Shown: piece by piece, positions 1-6,998 of the stretch | Layout of the letters: each line of letters starts with the position of its first letter | How positions within the stretch are numbered: position 1 is the first letter of the stretch | Source: SCRA01 sp035533275 | GTDB taxonomy: Bacteria; Vulcanimicrobiota; Vulcanimicrobiia; Vulcanimicrobiales; SCRA01 | DNA length: 28,747 nt | NCBI GenBank assembly: GCA_035533275.1 | Contig: DATLUD010000080.1 | Span: 1 to 28,747, forward strand | Direction: 5' to 3' | Position numbers and translations under genes: made by a program | Notes under the pieces: model-generated | What the model was told of the DNA's origin: nothing | Database searches by the model: none | What the model saw: only the letters and a program-made list of their open reading frames with translations

Positions 1-732
1 CGCCGCGTCCCGCAGCAGCGCCACTTCCGCCGCTTCCCCGCGCAACTCGATCCCCTCGCGGCTGCGATAGCGCCGGCGCCCGGCGTTCAGCCTCGCATAC
101 GAGGGGTGCGTCAGCACGCCGACGTTCGCGCGGTGCTCGCCGAAGCGCGCGCCCTCCACCAGCGCCCCGGCGCGATCGATCGCCGCCAGCGTCGCCGCGC
201 GCGACCACGGCGCCAAGTCCGCGGAGATGGCCGCCAGCATCGCCGGCACCCCGGTCCCCAGGGCGATGATCGCGCGCGGACGCACGATCTCGATCTGGCG
301 CAGCAGCAGCGCCTGGCATCGCGACAGGTACTCGCGATCGCGCAGCGCCGGGCACGCGCCCACGTTGCGCCCCTCCGAGCGAAATCCCATGAGGGCGTTC
401 GTGAACAGGCACCGCATCGGGTCGATACCCGCCGCGTTCACCCGGCTCAGCAGGCCGCGCCACGTCGGCTGCGAGAGGCGCTCCTCGCCGCGCCGAACGC
501 ACTCGGCCAAGTACTGCAGACTCCCGAAGTCGTGCCCCACGACCAGGATCTCCGGTATGGTGTCCGGCGGGCGCGGCTTGATCACGCCGTCGCCGCCGGG
601 GAAAAAGGCCGTTCCCGCGACGCGATCGGGGCCGCCGGCCAGACCCGCGGGGTATGGTCCGAACGCCTCCAGCGCATCGCGGAGCGCGCCGATGATCTCC
701 TCGAGCACCGAGTCCGGTTCGCAAGCAACCAT
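1..732 (-). CDS. Uracil-DNA glycosylase superfamily protein (3' end outside window)
   Basis: The first 244 residues are present and the frame runs off the window edge, so the C-terminus is missing. The fold signature is that of the uracil-DNA glycosylase superfamily: a beta-strand ending in VVGHDFG (residues 64-70) where classical enzymes carry the water-activating motif, a TNA strand motif (111-113), a hydrophobic strand followed by ALG (about 157-159), and a THPS motif (208-211) matching the second active-site loop. The first motif is neither the GQDPYH of family 1 nor the GEAPG of family 4, so substrate and activity cannot be assumed. The ATG at 732 is preceded by a good ribosome binding site (GAGGTGGG), which fixes the start. 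The gene is divergent from the YciI-like gene. Superfamily assignment is fairly sure; uracil excision is inference. Confidence 0.75.
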   Translation of the reverse strand, partial: MVACEPDSVLEEIIGALRDALEAFGPYPAGLAGGPDRVAGTAFFPGGDGVIKPRPPDTIPEILVVGHDFGSLQYLAECVRRGEERLSQPTWRGLLSRVNAAGIDPMRCLFTNALMGFRSEGRNVGACPALRDREYLSRCQALLLRQIEIVRPRAIIALGTGVPAMLAAISADLAPWSRAATLAAIDRAGALVEGARFGEHRANVGVLTHPSYARLNAGRRRYRSREGIELRGEAAEVALLRDAA

Positions 733-966
733 GGCGCCCACCTCACCACCCCCGCGCGACGACCGCCGCTCGGACCACTGCCGAGACCGTAGCCAGCACG
801 TCCTCGCCATACCGAGAAGCCGAGTCGTGCCATACTAATATCGTCTTCACGGGGCCAGCGTACGCTGTCTCCATGCCACCCGCATGGCACGGCTGGGCGC
901 ATCCCGGCTGCCGGCGACGACGGACGGCGCATGGTCCCCCGCCCTGCACGTCGAACCATGCTACCA
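733..966. other. Divergent intergenic region between the glycosylase and YciI-like genes
   Basis: About 234 bases separate two divergent starts. The stretch at 831-842 (CATACTAATATC) is the only AT-rich patch and is a plausible promoter core for either direction, but no good -35 partner is visible. A 43-codon open frame on the minus strand (874 to 743) has no ribosome binding site and no recognisable content. I see no RNA gene or strong hairpin here. Confidence 0.3.
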
Positions 967-1251
967 ATGTACAACATCCTGCTCTACGACGTCGTCGACG
1001 ACTACCTCGCCCGCCGCGAGCCTCTGCGCGCTCGGCACCTCGAGCTGATCCGCCAGGCCCACGACCGCGGCGAGCTGGTGATGGCCGGCGCCTTCGCCGA
1101 CCCCGCCGACGGCGCTGCCCTGCTCTTCACGGGCAACGACCGCACCGCCGCCGAGCGCTTCGCCGAGAACGACCCGTACGTCAAGGAGGGCCTCGTCACC
1201 AGGTGGCGCGTCCGGACCTGGAACGTGGTCGTCGGCGGCGACGCCGGCTAA
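967..1251 (+). CDS. YciI-like family protein
   Basis: A small cytoplasmic protein of about 94 residues with the ferredoxin-like fold pattern of the YciI family: an N-terminal strand (YNILLYDVV), a helix starting RREPLRARHLELI with the family's conserved central His, a G-x-L-V-x-A-G-A strand (ELVMAGAFADPADGAA), and the late D-P-Y-V motif (NDPYVKEGL). The family's biochemical role is poorly defined; some members have been proposed to act as dehydrochlorinases or small oxidoreductase-like proteins. In-frame ATG codons lie at 931, 958 and 967; I prefer 967 because the conserved first strand starts immediately after it. No Shine-Dalgarno sequence is visible before any of them. The short-chain dehydrogenase starts 26 bases after the stop, so the two are probably cotranscribed. 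Confidence 0.8.
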   Translation: MYNILLYDVVDDYLARREPLRARHLELIRQAHDRGELVMAGAFADPADGAALLFTGNDRTAAERFAENDPYVKEGLVTRWRVRTWNVVVGGDAG

Positions 1252-1277
1252 CGGCACGCGCCGCACGGACCACAGCG

Positions 1278-2123
1278 ATGAAACCTCTCGCCGATTCCGC
1301 CGCTCTGATCACGGGCGCCACCGACGGCCTGGGCAGGGCCCTGGTCCACGCCCTCGCGCCCAGCGGCGCGCAGATTCTCGTTCACGGCCGCGACCAAGCG
1401 CGATGCCAGGCCGTCATCGAAGCGGTCCGTAGCGACCACCCCGCCGCCCGCCTCCAATCCTACGTCGCCGACTTCACCTCGCTCGCGCAGGTCCGACGCC
1501 TCGCCGAGGAGATCGCGCGCGACCACCAACACCTCGACCTGCTCATCAACAATGCCGGCATCGGCGGCGGCAAGCGCCCCGGCGCCCGCGAGGTGAGCGC
1601 GGACGGCCACGAGCTGCGCTTCCAGGTGAACTATCTCGCCCCGTTCCTGCTCACGCGCCTGCTCCTACCGCTGATCCGCCGCTCGGCCCCAGCGCGCATC
1701 GTCAACGTCGCCTCCGTCGGCCAAGCCCCGGTCGACTTCGACGACGTCATGCTCCAGCGCCGCTACGACGGCATGCGCGCCTATTGTCAGAGCAAGCTCG
1801 CGCTGATCGCCTTCACGTTCGATCTCGCCGAGGAGCTCGCCGGCACGGGAATCACCGTCAACGCGCTCCACCCGGCCTCGCTCATGGACACCAAGATGGT
1901 CATCGAAAGCTTTGGCCGCGCCATGACCACCGTCGACGAGGGCCTGCGCGCCACGTTGCGCCTTGCCACCTCGCCGGAGCTCGACGACGTCAGCGGGCGC
2001 TACTTCGACCAGACCCGCGAGGCGCGCGCGCACACCCAGGCCAACGATCCGGCCGCCCGCCGCCGCTTGCGCGAGCTCACCGAGCTTCTCGTGGGCCTCC
2101 CGCGCGGAACCGCTGCCGACTAA
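1278..2123 (+). CDS. Short-chain dehydrogenase/reductase (SDR)
   Basis: A 281-residue cytoplasmic Rossmann-fold oxidoreductase. The N-terminal dinucleotide motif T-G-A-T-D-G-L-G (residues 12-19), the acidic-strand region with an HGRD segment that suggests NADP(H) preference, the structural N-N-A-G motif, the catalytic serine in the NVASVG strand and the Y-C-Q-S-K (YxxxK) active-site pair are all intact. Length and order match classical or retinol-dehydrogenase-like SDRs, which oxidise or reduce alcohol/carbonyl groups on varied small substrates. The substrate cannot be read from sequence. It follows the YciI-like gene closely and converges on the quinone oxidoreductase gene, 22 bases away. 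No clear ribosome binding site precedes the ATG; coupling to the upstream gene is possible. Confidence 0.88.
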   Translation: MKPLADSAALITGATDGLGRALVHALAPSGAQILVHGRDQARCQAVIEAVRSDHPAARLQSYVADFTSLAQVRRLAEEIARDHQHLDLLINNAGIGGGKRPGAREVSADGHELRFQVNYLAPFLLTRLLLPLIRRSAPARIVNVASVGQAPVDFDDVMLQRRYDGMRAYCQSKLALIAFTFDLAEELAGTGITVNALHPASLMDTKMVIESFGRAMTTVDEGLRATLRLATSPELDDVSGRYFDQTREARAHTQANDPAARRRLRELTELLVGLPRGTAAD

Positions 2124-2145
2124 ACGGGGCGCGCGCTCAGCGCCG

Positions 2146-3129
2146 CTACGCGATATCCACGACCACGTTGCCGATGACCGTGGCGCTCTCCACGGCCTCG
2201 TGCGCCTCCACGATGCGCTCGAGCGGAAAGCGCGCCCCGACGACGTGCGTGAGGCGGCCCTCCCGCAGGAGCCGGTCCATTTCGGCAAGCGCGCCGCGCC
2301 GCCATTCCGCCGGCGCGTCGTAGACGATGAAGAACCGGTACGTCACGGAGTTGACGATGCCGAATTGCGCCGGCACCGGCGCCACGGCCTCGTCGGAGCC
2401 GTAAACGACCACCGTACCGGACTTCTTCAGCACCGCGGGGATCAGCGGCGCGTTCGCGGAGAGGTTGACCTCGATCACCCGGTCCACCCCGGTGCCGCCG
2501 GTGATCTCACGCACGCGAGCCCCCACGTCCTCGCTCCGATAGTTCACCACGTGATCGGCCCCCGCCGCTCGCGCCCGCGCGGCCTTCTCCTCCGAGCTGA
2601 CCGTCGCGATCACGCGCGCGCCTTTGAGCTTGGCCAACTGCACCGCGTAGTGCCCTACCGCGCCGGCGCCGCCGGCGATCAGCAGCGTCCGCCCCTCGGT
2701 CGGCCCGTCGATCTCCAACGCCCGCAGCGCAGTCAGCAGCGGGATGCCGAAGCACGCCCCGGCCGCGAAGTCGACGCTCTCCGGCAGCGGCACCGCCTGC
2801 GCGCTCGGCAGCGAGATGTACTCCGCCGCGGTCCCGTACGGACGCCCCCACTGCCCGTTGTAGATCCACACGCGCTCACCCAGCCGCGAGGCCGGCACGC
2901 CGACGCCTGCCATGTCGATCTCACCCGCGCCGTCGCTGTGCGGCACGACGCGCGGAAAGCTCAAGCCGCGGCGGACTCGTCCGCCGCGGGACTTGACGTC
3001 GGAAGGATTCACGCCCGAGGTGCGCAGCCGCACGCGCACCTCGCCGGCCCCCGGCAACGGCGTCTCCAACTCCCCAACGCGCAGCACGTCGCGCGCGGCA
3101 CCCAGCTGGTCGTAGTATGCTGCGTTCAA
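2146..3129 (-). CDS. Zinc-less alcohol dehydrogenase / NADPH:quinone oxidoreductase family
   Basis: A 327-residue medium-chain dehydrogenase/reductase. The GroES-like N-terminal half contains the S-G-V-N-P-S-D motif (about residues 38-44) typical of quinone oxidoreductases, and the zinc-ligand cysteines of true alcohol dehydrogenases are absent. The central Rossmann domain has A-G-G-A-G-A-V-G (about 164-171) for NADPH. Such proteins reduce quinones or alpha,beta-unsaturated carbonyls one pair of electrons at a time. The start is a TTG at 3129 with a good GGGAGGAT site upstream. It lies 25 bases downstream of cyanase and is probably in the same operon, though no biochemical link between the two is obvious. 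Family assignment is firm; the substrate is unknown. Confidence 0.88.
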   Translation of the reverse strand: MNAAYYDQLGAARDVLRVGELETPLPGAGEVRVRLRTSGVNPSDVKSRGGRVRRGLSFPRVVPHSDGAGEIDMAGVGVPASRLGERVWIYNGQWGRPYGTAAEYISLPSAQAVPLPESVDFAAGACFGIPLLTALRALEIDGPTEGRTLLIAGGAGAVGHYAVQLAKLKGARVIATVSSEEKAARARAAGADHVVNYRSEDVGARVREITGGTGVDRVIEVNLSANAPLIPAVLKKSGTVVVYGSDEAVAPVPAQFGIVNSVTYRFFIVYDAPAEWRRGALAEMDRLLREGRLTHVVGARFPLERIVEAHEAVESATVIGNVVVDIA

Positions 3130-3154
3130 TCCATCCTCCCCGCGGGGGCGCCAC

Positions 3155-3622
3155 TCACCACTTCTTGTACGGCAGAAACTTCCCGTTGACCGTCAGTACA
3201 GCGCGGTCGCCCTTTGGGTCCTCTTGACGCTTCAGCTCGATCTCGCAGTCGATGGCGCTGATGATGCCGTCGCCGAACATCTCGTGCAGCACACCCTTGA
3301 TCGCGGTTCCGTAGACCTGCACCAGCTCATAGAGGCGGTAGAGGACGGGGTCCTTCGGAATCGCGCTCTCGAGTGTGCCGCGCGTGGGCACCTGCTGCAG
3401 CGCCGCGGCCACCTCCGGCCCCAGGCCCAGCACCTCCGCCGTCTTCTCCGCCTCTTCCGCCGACATGGTCGCCTGGCCGTGCAGCGCGGCCCCCACCCAA
3501 ATTGGATGGCGGCCAAGGCGCTCGGCGATCTCGGCGTATGTCAGCCCGCGCGCGGCCTTGGCAAGCATCAGCTGTTCCGTTGCCGCTTCCCGGCTGATTG
3601 CCGGATGTCCCGTTCCGATCAC
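3155..3622 (-). CDS. cynS: Cyanate hydratase (cyanase)
   Basis: Cyanase converts cyanate and bicarbonate to ammonia and two CO2 (through carbamate), detoxifying cyanate and releasing nitrogen. The protein has the POU-like N-terminal helical domain (residues 10-85) and the C-terminal catalytic domain. With the GTG at 3622 as residue 1, the active-site residues fall at R96, E99 and S122, exactly the Escherichia coli numbering, and the length (155) matches the family. A perfect AAGGAGGA site sits six to seven bases before this GTG, so a longer 182-residue frame starting at 3703 is not the real start. Two perfect inverted repeats lie just upstream. An EamA transporter gene is upstream and a quinone oxidoreductase downstream on the same strand. 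Confidence 0.96.
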   Translation of the reverse strand: MIGTGHPAISREAATEQLMLAKAARGLTYAEIAERLGRHPIWVGAALHGQATMSAEEAEKTAEVLGLGPEVAAALQQVPTRGTLESAIPKDPVLYRLYELVQVYGTAIKGVLHEMFGDGIISAIDCEIELKRQEDPKGDRAVLTVNGKFLPYKKW

Positions 3623-3634
3623 GACTCCTCCTTT

Positions 3635-3665
3635 TCGAGCATCACTCGATAGAACCCGGAGGTTC
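3635..3665 (-). promoter_or_regulatory. Paired inverted repeats in the cyanase leader
   Basis: Two perfect short palindromes stand side by side directly upstream of the cyanase ribosome binding site: TCGAG-5-CTCGA (3635-3649) and GAACC-4-GGTTC (3652-3665). Read on the minus strand, GTTCTATCGAGT between and inside them could include a -10 element (TATCGA). They could be an operator for a cyanate- or nitrogen-responsive regulator, or small hairpins in the transcript leader. No regulator gene is next to them. Their presence is seen directly; the role is inference. Confidence 0.4.
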
Positions 3666-3751
3666 GGAGCCGCCTGCGTCCCGTCTTTGTCACGCATGGG
3701 CAACCGGACGCGTCAGCGGTTGGCCACCGAGATCTCTCCGCGTCCGCGGGC

Positions 3752-4639
3752 CTACGCGACGGCGATGGCGACGATGCCCAGCACGATCGCCGTCGCCGCT
3801 CCGATCCGCCAGCGCCCCTCCCCCTCCGCCAGCAAGCGCACGCCGAAGAACGTGCCGATGACCACCGAGAGCTCGCGCGCGGGAGCCACGAAGCTCACTG
3901 GGGCCATCCGCAGGGCAAAGAGCACCAACAGGTAGGCCAGCGGGCTGAGCGTGGCCACGATGGCGACGGCGCCGCGGTGGACGCGCCACTCGTATGCCAC
4001 CTCGTCACGCCGGTGGTACGCCAGTGGAGAGAGCACGAGCGTCCTCCCAACGTTGCCCAAGAAATCGTACATGATCGGCGAGATCGCCAGCGCCGCCACG
4101 GCGTGCTTGTCCCAGAGCGTATAGCAGGCGATCAGCACGCCCGTGGCCAGCGCATAGGCCACGCTCCTTCCGTGCGCGCCGGCTAGACGCCGCGGCCCGC
4201 CCGCGAAGGCGAAGATACCTCCCAGCACCAGCAAGATCCCGATCCAGCCCACCACCCCGGGATGCTCGCCGAAGAACGCCGCGGCCGCCAGCGCCGCCAG
4301 CAAAGGCCCCGTGCCGCGCGCCAACGGATAGACCACGGAGAAGTCGCCGGCCCGGTAGCCGCGCTGGAGCAGCAGAAAGTAGACCACGTGCAGCACCGAG
4401 GTCCCGCCGATGAAGAGCCAGTCGACCGCCGTGAAGTGGGGGCGCAGCACCGCCCACGCCACGGCGGCGACCGGAACGTAGAGGAGCGCGGAGAGCGCGA
4501 ACGTGAGCCAAATGAACCCCGCGCCCCCGCCCGCGCGCTTGGCGTGGAGGTTCCAGTAGGCGTGCAGAAATGCCGCGGCGAGGACCAGAGCGATGGCTGT
4601 TGGCGTCATGTGCGTGGCCGGCGACGTTCTCTGGGGCAC
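3752..4639 (-). CDS. EamA/DMT-family membrane transporter
   Basis: A 295-residue inner-membrane protein of ten hydrophobic segments arranged as two EamA repeats, the usual length and architecture of the drug/metabolite transporter superfamily. Repeat one has the early A-x-x-x-A-x-W-N motif (AFLHAYWNLHAKR), and repeat two ends with the P-x-x-F-V-A-P-A-R-E-L pattern near the C-terminus. Members export or import amino acids, nucleotides or other metabolites; the substrate here is not evident. The GTG at 4639 has an SD-like GGAAGG five bases upstream; an ATG at 4609 is the alternative and would give a 285-residue protein without visible ribosome binding site. It lies 129 bases upstream of cyanase on the same strand, so transport of a nitrogenous compound is possible but unsupported. 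Confidence 0.87.
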   Translation of the reverse strand: MPQRTSPATHMTPTAIALVLAAAFLHAYWNLHAKRAGGGAGFIWLTFALSALLYVPVAAVAWAVLRPHFTAVDWLFIGGTSVLHVVYFLLLQRGYRAGDFSVVYPLARGTGPLLAALAAAAFFGEHPGVVGWIGILLVLGGIFAFAGGPRRLAGAHGRSVAYALATGVLIACYTLWDKHAVAALAISPIMYDFLGNVGRTLVLSPLAYHRRDEVAYEWRVHRGAVAIVATLSPLAYLLVLFALRMAPVSFVAPARELSVVIGTFFGVRLLAEGEGRWRIGAATAIVLGIVAIAVA

Positions 4640-4666
4640 CCTTGCCTTCCGCCAGGCACGAGGGCC

Positions 4667-4696
4667 TTGTCGTCCGGCGGCGTTCTATGCTAGACT
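4667..4696 (+). promoter_or_regulatory. Probable promoter of the glp-type operon
   Basis: TTGTCG (4667-4672) and TAGACT (4691-4696) are separated by 18 bases, and the -10 box is extended by TGC (4688-4690). This is a good sigma-70-type promoter by eye. Transcription would start near 4703, leaving a leader of about 168 bases before the MFS gene. On the opposite strand the same core reads TCTAGCAT, so it could also serve the divergent EamA gene. Confidence 0.6.
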
Positions 4697-4706
4697 TGCC
4701 GTCAGC

Positions 4707-4767
4707 AGCGGTAGAGACGCGATAGAGCCGCTCGAATTGCCATTTCGTACGATCGAAAGGCTTCGAG
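4707..4767 (+). promoter_or_regulatory. Leader RNA with nested stem-loop and competing stem; candidate GlpP target
   Basis: Positions 4731-4767 can fold into one long nested hairpin: CTCGAA (4731-4736) with TTCGAG (4762-4767), GCC (4739-4741) with GGC (4759-4761), and TTTCG (4743-4747) with CGAAA (4754-4758), leaving a six-base loop and only small 5'-side bulges. An upstream pair, AGCGG (4707-4711) with CCGCT (4728-4732), shares bases 4731-4732 and so competes with it. The segment after the hairpin is T/C-rich (GCTTCTCTT) but has no classical T run. GlpP proteins act on leader RNAs, and the last gene of this operon encodes GlpP, so this is the best candidate target. Pairing is seen; function is inference. 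Confidence 0.45.
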
Positions 4768-4817
4768 GTGCTTCTCTTGGATCTCCCGCTCGTTTCTCAT
4801 GCGCTCGCCGGGCGCGC

Positions 4818-4847
4818 ACAGTTCCTTCGTACAGTTCCTACAGTGTT
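4818..4847 (+). repeat. Short direct repeats ACAGTTCCT in the operon leader
   Basis: ACAGTTCCT occurs at 4818-4826 and again at 4831-4839, followed by a degenerate third copy ACAGTGTT at 4840-4847. They lie 24-53 bases before the MFS start codon, between the leader hairpin and the ribosome binding site. They could be a protein- or RNA-binding site; there is no direct evidence of function. Confidence 0.4.
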
Positions 4848-4870
4848 GAACGACAGGCGGAGGTAGCGCT

Positions 4871-6229
4871 ATGTCCTTTGATGTTCTCGAGTCCGACGGG
4901 CTGAGAGGCTTTCACCGGAAACTCGCCGCTCTCTCGGCAGCGGGCATGTTCCTCGACGGCTTCGACCTGACGGTCATCGCCGTCGCCCTGCCGCTGCTGA
5001 ACAAGCAGTGGGCGATCTCCCCCGGACTCAGCGGCTTGGTCGGCGCGTCCGCCGTCATCGGCATGTTGGTCGGCTCGCTCGTGCTCGGCCACTACACCGA
5101 CCGCATCGGCCGCAAGGCGATGTACCTCATCGATCTCCTGACCTTTGTGATCTTCGCGGCGCTGACGGCCTTCTCTCAGAACGTCTGGGAGCTGCTCATC
5201 TTCCGATTCCTCCTCGGCGTGGGCATCGGAGCTGATTACCCCATTTCCTCGACGCTCCTCGCGGAATTCGTCCCATCCAAGAAGCGCGGATCGTTCGTCA
5301 CGTTGCTGGGAGCGACGTGGTTCCTCGGTGCCGTCTGCGCATACGTCGCGGGATTGCTGCTGCTTCCGCTCGGCGCGGTCGCCTGGCGTTGGATGCTGCT
5401 GATCGGCGCGGCCATCGCCCTCGTCGTGCTCTTCTTCCGGTCGTCGATCCCCGAGTCGCCGCGCTGGCTCTCCTCGCAAGGCCGCGTGCGCGAGGCCGCG
5501 CAGGTCCTCCAGACCTTGGGCGGGCAGGCGGTGACCGTGGAACGCACCCAGCCGCGAGCATGGAGCGAGCTCTTCTCAAAGAGCTTGCTCCGCATGACGA
5601 TCTTCGTTTCGGGCTTCTGGTTCTGTTACGACGTCGCGTTCTACGGCATCTCCATCTACACGCCCACGATCCTCAAGAACTTCACGACTGGCTCGGCCAC
5701 GGCCGCATACCTCGGCTCGGCGATCGTCTCGGCATTGGGCCTGGTCGGCGCGCTGATCGGGGTCGCTCTCGTCGACCGCTGGGGGCGCCGCGCGCTCATC
5801 AACTTCTCGTTCGCGGGGCTGACGGTACTGCTCGTGATCCTGGCGCTGGAGCCCTCGCCCGTCCTCGCGGTGCTGGTCATCCTCTTTGGACTCGCCACGC
5901 TCTTCGCCAACATGGGTCCCGGCGTGCTCGACTTCGTCTATCCCACAGAGATCTTCCCGACCGGGGTGCGCGCCGGCGCCACCGGATTCGCCACGGCGGT
6001 CAGCCGCGTCGGTGCGATTCTCTCGATCGTGGTCTTTCCCGGGCTCGTGCATTCGTGGGGGCTGCAGAGCGCCCTCTGGCTCTTCGTCGCCGCATCCTTC
6101 CTCGGTCTGGTGATCTGCTTCTTCCTCGCGCCCGAGACGAAGGGGAGAGCCTTGGAGGAGCTCAGCCAGGACGTCGTCGTGCGGGGGCCGGGATCGCCTG
6201 AGGAGGCCGTCGTTGCAAAGATGGCTTAG
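4871..6229 (+). CDS. MFS transporter, sugar-porter / phosphate-symporter-like
   Basis: A 452-residue inner-membrane transporter with 12 predicted helices. The family signature D-R-x-G-R-K follows helix 2 (YTDRIGRKAMY), G-x-G-x-G-A-D-Y-P-x-S-S marks helix 4, P-E-S-P-R-W closes the first half (IPESPRWL), and D-R-W-G-R-R is the repeat of the first motif in the second half. The FLDGFDLTVI segment in helix 1 and GADYPISSTLLAEF in helix 4 resemble sugar porters and the Pho84-type phosphate:H+ symporters, so the cargo may be a polyol, an organophosphate or phosphate itself. A GGAGGT site precedes the ATG. It opens the six-gene operon and its 3' end overlaps the TIM-barrel gene by 17 bases. The family is firm, the substrate open. 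Confidence 0.9.
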   Translation: MSFDVLESDGLRGFHRKLAALSAAGMFLDGFDLTVIAVALPLLNKQWAISPGLSGLVGASAVIGMLVGSLVLGHYTDRIGRKAMYLIDLLTFVIFAALTAFSQNVWELLIFRFLLGVGIGADYPISSTLLAEFVPSKKRGSFVTLLGATWFLGAVCAYVAGLLLLPLGAVAWRWMLLIGAAIALVVLFFRSSIPESPRWLSSQGRVREAAQVLQTLGGQAVTVERTQPRAWSELFSKSLLRMTIFVSGFWFCYDVAFYGISIYTPTILKNFTTGSATAAYLGSAIVSALGLVGALIGVALVDRWGRRALINFSFAGLTVLLVILALEPSPVLAVLVILFGLATLFANMGPGVLDFVYPTEIFPTGVRAGATGFATAVSRVGAILSIVVFPGLVHSWGLQSALWLFVAASFLGLVICFFLAPETKGRALEELSQDVVVRGPGSPEEAVVAKMA

Positions 6230-6998
6230 CCTCTGGTCGCTCGGGCCGGACTTCGGACCCGACGATCTGCGTCGCGTCGCGGAGATCGGCTTCCGTGGGG
6301 TCGAGGTGTGGGGTGAGCATGCCCGCGCGCGCGAGCACCTCCAGTGGGCTTGGCAAGCGGGTCTGCAGATCAGCCTCCACCTGCCGTTCCACGACCTCAA
6401 CCCGGTGACGCCCGATGACGCCGTACGCGATCGCATGCGCGAGGTGTGCCGCCAATGGCTCGTGGATCTCTCCGCGGTCGGTGGGCGCCATGCCGTCATC
6501 CATGGCGGATACGCATGGACCTCCGAAGAGCGCGATCTCGCCGTGCTTAGGTCTCACGCGCGTTTGCGGGAGCTCGGCTCGTGGGCGCGCGCGCTCGGGA
6601 TCGCGGTGTTGCTGGAGAACCTGGTGCCGGACTCGCTTCAGTACACGCACCCGATCGCCTCGGACCTCACGGAATGGTTGGCGATCCTCGACGCGGTCGA
6701 GCTCGGCGCCTGCCTCGACACCGGTCACCTGGCGATATCCGGTCCAGGCTACCCCGACGCCCTGGAGGCGCTCGGCGCGCGCCTCCAGTCCATCCATCTC
6801 TCCGACAACGACCGCAAGTCCGACCGGCACCTCTGGCCGGGAGACGGCCTCCGGACCACGGACGGGTTCATCGAGGCGCTGAGCGCCGCCGGCTATGATG
6901 GGCCCATCGTCTATGAGATCAACCCGTACGTCTACGAGCGTGGAGAGATCCTCGACCGCGCCCAGCGCGAGTTCTCGGTCGCCGCGGAGGAATCGTGA
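6213..6998 (+). CDS. Sugar phosphate isomerase/epimerase (xylose-isomerase-like TIM barrel)
   Basis: A 261-residue cytoplasmic protein of the AP-endonuclease-2/xylose-isomerase TIM-barrel superfamily. The divalent-metal ligands sit at the strand ends in the expected order: a Glu in LLENL (about residue 140), D-T-G-H (about 170-173), a His in IHLSDND (about 195), and a C-terminal Glu in VYEINP. These enzymes interconvert ketoses, tetruloses or their phosphates. The TTG at 6213 is chosen because GAGGAGG stands seven bases before it; the nearby ATG at 6221 is in the MFS frame. The gene overlaps the MFS 3' end and is joined to the next gene by a GTGA overlap, so translation is coupled. EryC-type tetrulose-phosphate isomerases belong to the same superfamily, which makes a polyol-phosphate substrate plausible. 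Confidence 0.85.
   Translation: MQRWLSLWSLGPDFGPDDLRRVAEIGFRGVEVWGEHARAREHLQWAWQAGLQISLHLPFHDLNPVTPDDAVRDRMREVCRQWLVDLSAVGGRHAVIHGGYAWTSEERDLAVLRSHARLRELGSWARALGIAVLLENLVPDSLQYTHPIASDLTEWLAILDAVELGACLDTGHLAISGPGYPDALEALGARLQSIHLSDNDRKSDRHLWPGDGLRTTDGFIEALSAAGYDGPIVYEINPYVYERGEILDRAQREFSVAAEES

Noticed and set aside
743..874. 43-codon minus-strand frame just upstream of the glycosylase gene
   Set aside because: The spacing is suggestive, but there is no ribosome binding site and no structural pattern, so I did not call it.
1963..3189. Plus-strand open frame of 408 codons across the SDR end and the quinone oxidoreductase
   Set aside because: It crosses two well-supported genes and has no recognisable domain.
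4640..4658. Similarity between TGCCTGGC-GGAAGGCAAGG here (minus strand) and the inverted-repeat region at 20495-20521
   Set aside because: The shared part is short, and here it includes the ribosome binding site of the EamA gene, so chance likeness is the simpler explanation.
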